A stretch of 8,307 nucleotides of DNA. Source: JAQGMO01 sp050954505 (GTDB taxonomy: Bacteria; Pseudomonadota; Gammaproteobacteria; Burkholderiales; Burkholderiaceae_D). This document shows positions 5,876-8,307 of the stretch, one piece after another. The stretch lies in the NCBI GenBank assembly GCA_050954505.1, contig JBPBPY010000172.1, positions 1 to 8,307 of the forward strand. Reading direction: 5' to 3'. The notes beneath the pieces are model-generated. The model was given only the letters and a program-made list of their open reading frames with translations, was not told where the DNA came from and did not search any database. The translations under genes and the position numbers were made by a program. The first letter of the stretch is position 1, and each line of letters opens with the position of its first letter.

Positions 5876-7447
5876 TCAGTCCTTGGTCACGCGCAGCAGT
5901 TCTGCACGCGTGGTCACGCCTGCAGCCAGCCAGCGCTGGCCGTCTTCGCGCATGGTCTGCATGCCGTCCTGCTGCGCCACCGCCCGCACCTCGGCTTCCG
6001 AGGCGCGATGATGGATCTGTTCGCGGATCTGCGCCGTGGTCTCCAGCAACTCATACACGCCGACGCGGCCCTGGTAGCCGGTGTAACCGCAATGTTCGCA
6101 GCCGACGGCACGCCAGTAGAGGGGCGGTCCGGATGGGGATTGCAGTGCAGCCGCCGTATTGGGCACACCGGCGTCCACGCCGGCACCGAAGCCATTTTCA
6201 CTGACTGCAGCGTTGGCAGCCTTCACAGTACCAGGTCCCTCCAGGCCGGTCACCAGGTCAGCAGCCGCTGTGTCCTCTGGCGCCTTGCAATGGCTGCACA
6301 GCTTGCGTACCAGGCGCTGCGCCACCACGCCCAGCAGCGACGACGACAGCAGGAAAGGTTCGATGCCCATGTCGAGCAGGCGCGTGACTGCCGCGGCCGA
6401 ATCGTTGGTATGCAGGGTGGCCAGCACCAGATGGCCGGTCAGTGACGCCTGCACGGCAATCTGCGCCGTTTCCAGGTCGCGGATTTCGCCGATCATGATG
6501 ACGTCGGGATCCTGGCGCAGGATGGCGCGCAACGCTTTTGAAAACGTCATGTCGATCCGGGCATTGACCTGGGTCTGGCCGACGCCGGCCAGTTCGTATT
6601 CGATCGGGTCTTCCACCGTCAGGATGTTGGTGGTGCTGGCATTGAGGCGCGAGAGCGCTGCATACAGTGTCGTGGTCTTGCCCGAGCCGGTGGGTCCGGT
6701 CACCAGCACGATGCCGTGCGGCTGGGCGATGAGGCGGTCGAAGCGCGGCAGTGTCTCGGCACTCATGCCCAGGTGCTGCAGGTCGAGCCGCCCGGCTTCC
6801 TTGTCGAGCAGGCGCAGCACGGCACGCTCGCCATGGCCGGTTGGCAAAGTCGAGACGCGCACATCGACCGGCTTGCCGCCCACGCGCAGGGTGATGCGGC
6901 CGTCCTGCGGCAAGCGTTTTTCGGCAATGTCGAGCTGCGACATGATCTTGATGCGCGAGATCAGGGCGGCATGGATGGCCTTCTTTGGCCGCACCACATC
7001 GCGCAGCGTGCCATCGATGCGAAAGCGCACCACCGAGACCTGTTCGAAGGGCTCGATATGGATGTCGGAGGCGCCTTCCCTGAGCGATTGCGTCAGCAGC
7101 GCATTGATCATGCGGATCACCGGTGCGTCATCGGCGGATTCAAGCAGGTCTTCGACCGCCGGCATGTCCATCATCAGCTTGTTGAGGTCGAGATCGGATT
7201 CATATTCGTCGATCACCTGCGCCGCATCGCCGCCGGAGCCGGCGTAGGCGCGCGCAATCGCCGCTTCGAGCTGGTCATGGGCCATGGTTTTCAAGCGCAC
7301 GCGGCCAAAGCGGCGCCCGACTTCGGCAATGGCCTGCGGTGTGGTGGCAGACGAGACCCACACTTCCACCGCCTGGCTGCCGCCATCGCGGTGCGCCAGC
7401 AGCGCATGGTTGCGCGCAAAGGCATAGGGCAGCAGTCGGATTTCCAT
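5876..7447 (-). CDS. gspE: Type II secretion ATPase GspE
   Basis: GspE is the cytoplasmic hexameric ATPase that powers pseudopilus assembly at the inner membrane, docking on GspL and GspF. The 523 residues comprise an N-terminal domain (about 1-105) and the ATPase core. Visible motifs are Walker A GPTGSGKT (251-258), the Asp box VEDPIEYE (278-285), Walker [11 protein letters not shown] (315-324) and the His box [13 protein letters not shown] (337-349). A zinc-binding tetracysteine site is formed by C384/C387 and C450/C453. The segment between the two CxxC pairs is 62 residues, against about 29 in E. coli GspE; the extra part (about 395-440) is Ala/Gly-rich and looks like an inserted flexible loop. 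It accounts for much of the protein's above-average length. The ATG at 7447 has GGAG (complement of 7454-7457) at six bases. gspD ends 20 bases upstream, so the two genes are cotranscribed. Confidence 0.97.
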   Translation of the reverse strand: MEIRLLPYAFARNHALLAHRDGGSQAVEVWVSSATTPQAIAEVGRRFGRVRLKTMAHDQLEAAIARAYAGSGGDAAQVIDEYESDLDLNKLMMDMPAVEDLLESADDAPVIRMINALLTQSLREGASDIHIEPFEQVSVVRFRIDGTLRDVVRPKKAIHAALISRIKIMSQLDIAEKRLPQDGRITLRVGGKPVDVRVSTLPTGHGERAVLRLLDKEAGRLDLQHLGMSAETLPRFDRLIAQPHGIVLVTGPTGSGKTTTLYAALSRLNASTTNILTVEDPIEYELAGVGQTQVNARIDMTFSKALRAILRQDPDVIMIGEIRDLETAQIAVQASLTGHLVLATLHTNDSAAAVTRLLDMGIEPFLLSSSLLGVVAQRLVRKLCSHCKAPEDTAAADLVTGLEGPGTVKAANAAVSENGFGAGVDAGVPNTAAALQSPSGPPLYWRAVGCEHCGYTGYQGRVGVYELLETTAQIREQIHHRASEAEVRAVAQQDGMQTMREDGQRWLAAGVTTRAELLRVTKD

Positions 7448-7467
7448 GGTGTTCTCCGCGCTCGGTG

Positions 7468-8307
7468 TCAGTTGGTCGCTGCCGGGCCTGCCGCTGGCAG
7501 GCTGGGCAACACATTCGGCAGGTTCAGCGGCGAGGATGCCGGCGGCATCATCTGCGGCGTGCTTGCCGGGGTGCTCGCTGGCGCACCCGACGGCGTACCG
7601 GGTTGCCCCAAATTGAGCAAGGCGCCGGGTTGTTGCCCGTTGCCTGCCGCACCCGGCTGCGCTGTACCAGCCGGCGCGCCCGACTGCAGCACCCGGGTTT
7701 CCGGTGACACGCTGAGCATGCCGCCGCCTACCGGACGGCCGTTGTCGATCACCGGCATCAGCGGTGCGCTGTCCGGGCGCTCCAGCGGCAGTGGCTGCTG
7801 GGGTGCGAGCATCTGCTGGTTGCGGATGAAGTCATACCGGTCGCCGGTCACATTGATGCTTTGCGCTGCGGTGCGTACCACGGTCGGGCGCAAGAACACC
7901 ATCAGGTTGGTCTTGTTGCGATTGCGCGTGCGGTACTTGAACAGGTTGCCCACCACCGGCAGGTTGCCCAGCCCGGGGACTTGTTCCATGGCGTCGCGGC
8001 CGCTGTCTTCGATCAGGCCGCCAAGGACGATCATCTCGCCATCGTCGACCAGCACATTGGTCTGGATCGAGCGCTTGTTGGTGACCAGGTCCTTGGCCGA
8101 ACCGGTGGGCGCAATGCTGGAGGTTTCCTGGTAGATCGCCATCTTGACGGTGCCGCCCTCGGAAATCTGCGGACGTACGCGCAGCGACAAGCCGATGTCC
8201 TTGCGCTCGATGGTCTGGAACGGATTGACTGCGGCGCTGGTGCCCTGGGTCTGGTACTGGCCGGTGACAAAAGGCACGTTCTGGCCGACGATGATGGTGG
8301 CTTCCTC
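7468..8307 (-). CDS. gspD: Type II secretion secretin GspD, C-terminal part (5' end outside window)
   Basis: GspD forms the outer-membrane channel through which folded exoproteins leave. Only the last 279 residues are visible; the frame is open to the window edge. They begin inside the secretin domain ([16 protein letters not shown]), followed by [21 protein letters not shown] (29-49 of the visible part) and [14 protein letters not shown] (86-99). Next come the secretin signature [14 protein letters not shown] (110-123) and [10 protein letters not shown] (135-144). A short S-domain-like segment (RYDFIRNQQ) follows, then a tail of about 110 residues (166-279) rich in Pro, Ala, Gly and Gln, with ASTPASTP repeated in tandem at 244-251. 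In some secretins the region after the barrel binds a pilotin lipoprotein; whether this tail does is unknown. The GTG at 8277, which encodes V11 of the visible part, is an internal codon and not a start. Confidence 0.97.
   Translation of the reverse strand, partial: EEATIIVGQNVPFVTGQYQTQGTSAAVNPFQTIERKDIGLSLRVRPQISEGGTVKMAIYQETSSIAPTGSAKDLVTNKRSIQTNVLVDDGEMIVLGGLIEDSGRDAMEQVPGLGNLPVVGNLFKYRTRNRNKTNLMVFLRPTVVRTAAQSINVTGDRYDFIRNQQMLAPQQPLPLERPDSAPLMPVIDNGRPVGGGMLSVSPETRVLQSGAPAGTAQPGAAGNGQQPGALLNLGQPGTPSGAPASTPASTPQMMPPASSPLNLPNVLPSLPAAGPAATN

Noticed and set aside
6716..8134. 472-codon plus-strand open frame across gspE and gspD
   Set aside because: It is antisense to two clearly coding genes and their junction, with composition typical of an out-of-frame translation.

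Overview
The window reads as chromosomal DNA of a betaproteobacterium of the order Burkholderiales, most likely from the Oxalobacteraceae (Herbaspirillum/Herminiimonas/Massilia type). This rests on the high GC content, the HslV N-terminus (MEQFHGTTI...), which is of the Burkholderiales type, a C-terminal porin-like signature, and a general secretion cluster read in the order D-E-F-C. The genus is inference; no rRNA or other marker is present. I see no sign of mobile DNA: no transposase, tRNA, integrase, attachment site or CRISPR array.

The layout has two convergent blocks. On the plus strand, positions 1-25 carry what looks like the last seven codons of an outer-membrane porin (VGVRTRF, stop). 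A 260-base gap follows, with a candidate terminator and a TATAAT promoter element. Next comes a 469-residue protein of unknown function (287-1696), built from two copies of a helical module, each followed by a STAS-like domain. After a 225-base gap with a good candidate heat-shock (sigma-32) promoter come hslV (1922-2458) and hslU (2476-3819), which encode the ATP-dependent HslVU (ClpQY) protease. The peptidase and unfoldase are intact, with all expected catalytic and ATPase motifs.

On the minus strand, reading right to left, is part of a type II secretion operon: the 3' end of gspD (secretin, 8307-7468), gspE (ATPase, 7447-5876), gspF (inner-membrane platform protein, 5811-4591) and a short gspC-like gene (4487-3861) that ends 41 bases from hslU. 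GspE drives assembly through GspF. GspC links the inner-membrane platform to the GspD outer-membrane channel. No gspG-M genes follow gspC here, so the remaining components must lie upstream of gspD or elsewhere.

Most of the window is conserved housekeeping and secretion machinery, and I do not see a clearly new multi-gene system. The points most worth a second look are the duplicated helical-STAS protein next to hslVU, the enlarged loop between the two zinc-binding CxxC pairs of GspE, the PDZ-less GspC at the end of the cluster, the low-complexity tails on GspC and GspD, and a perfect 22-base palindrome between gspF and gspC.
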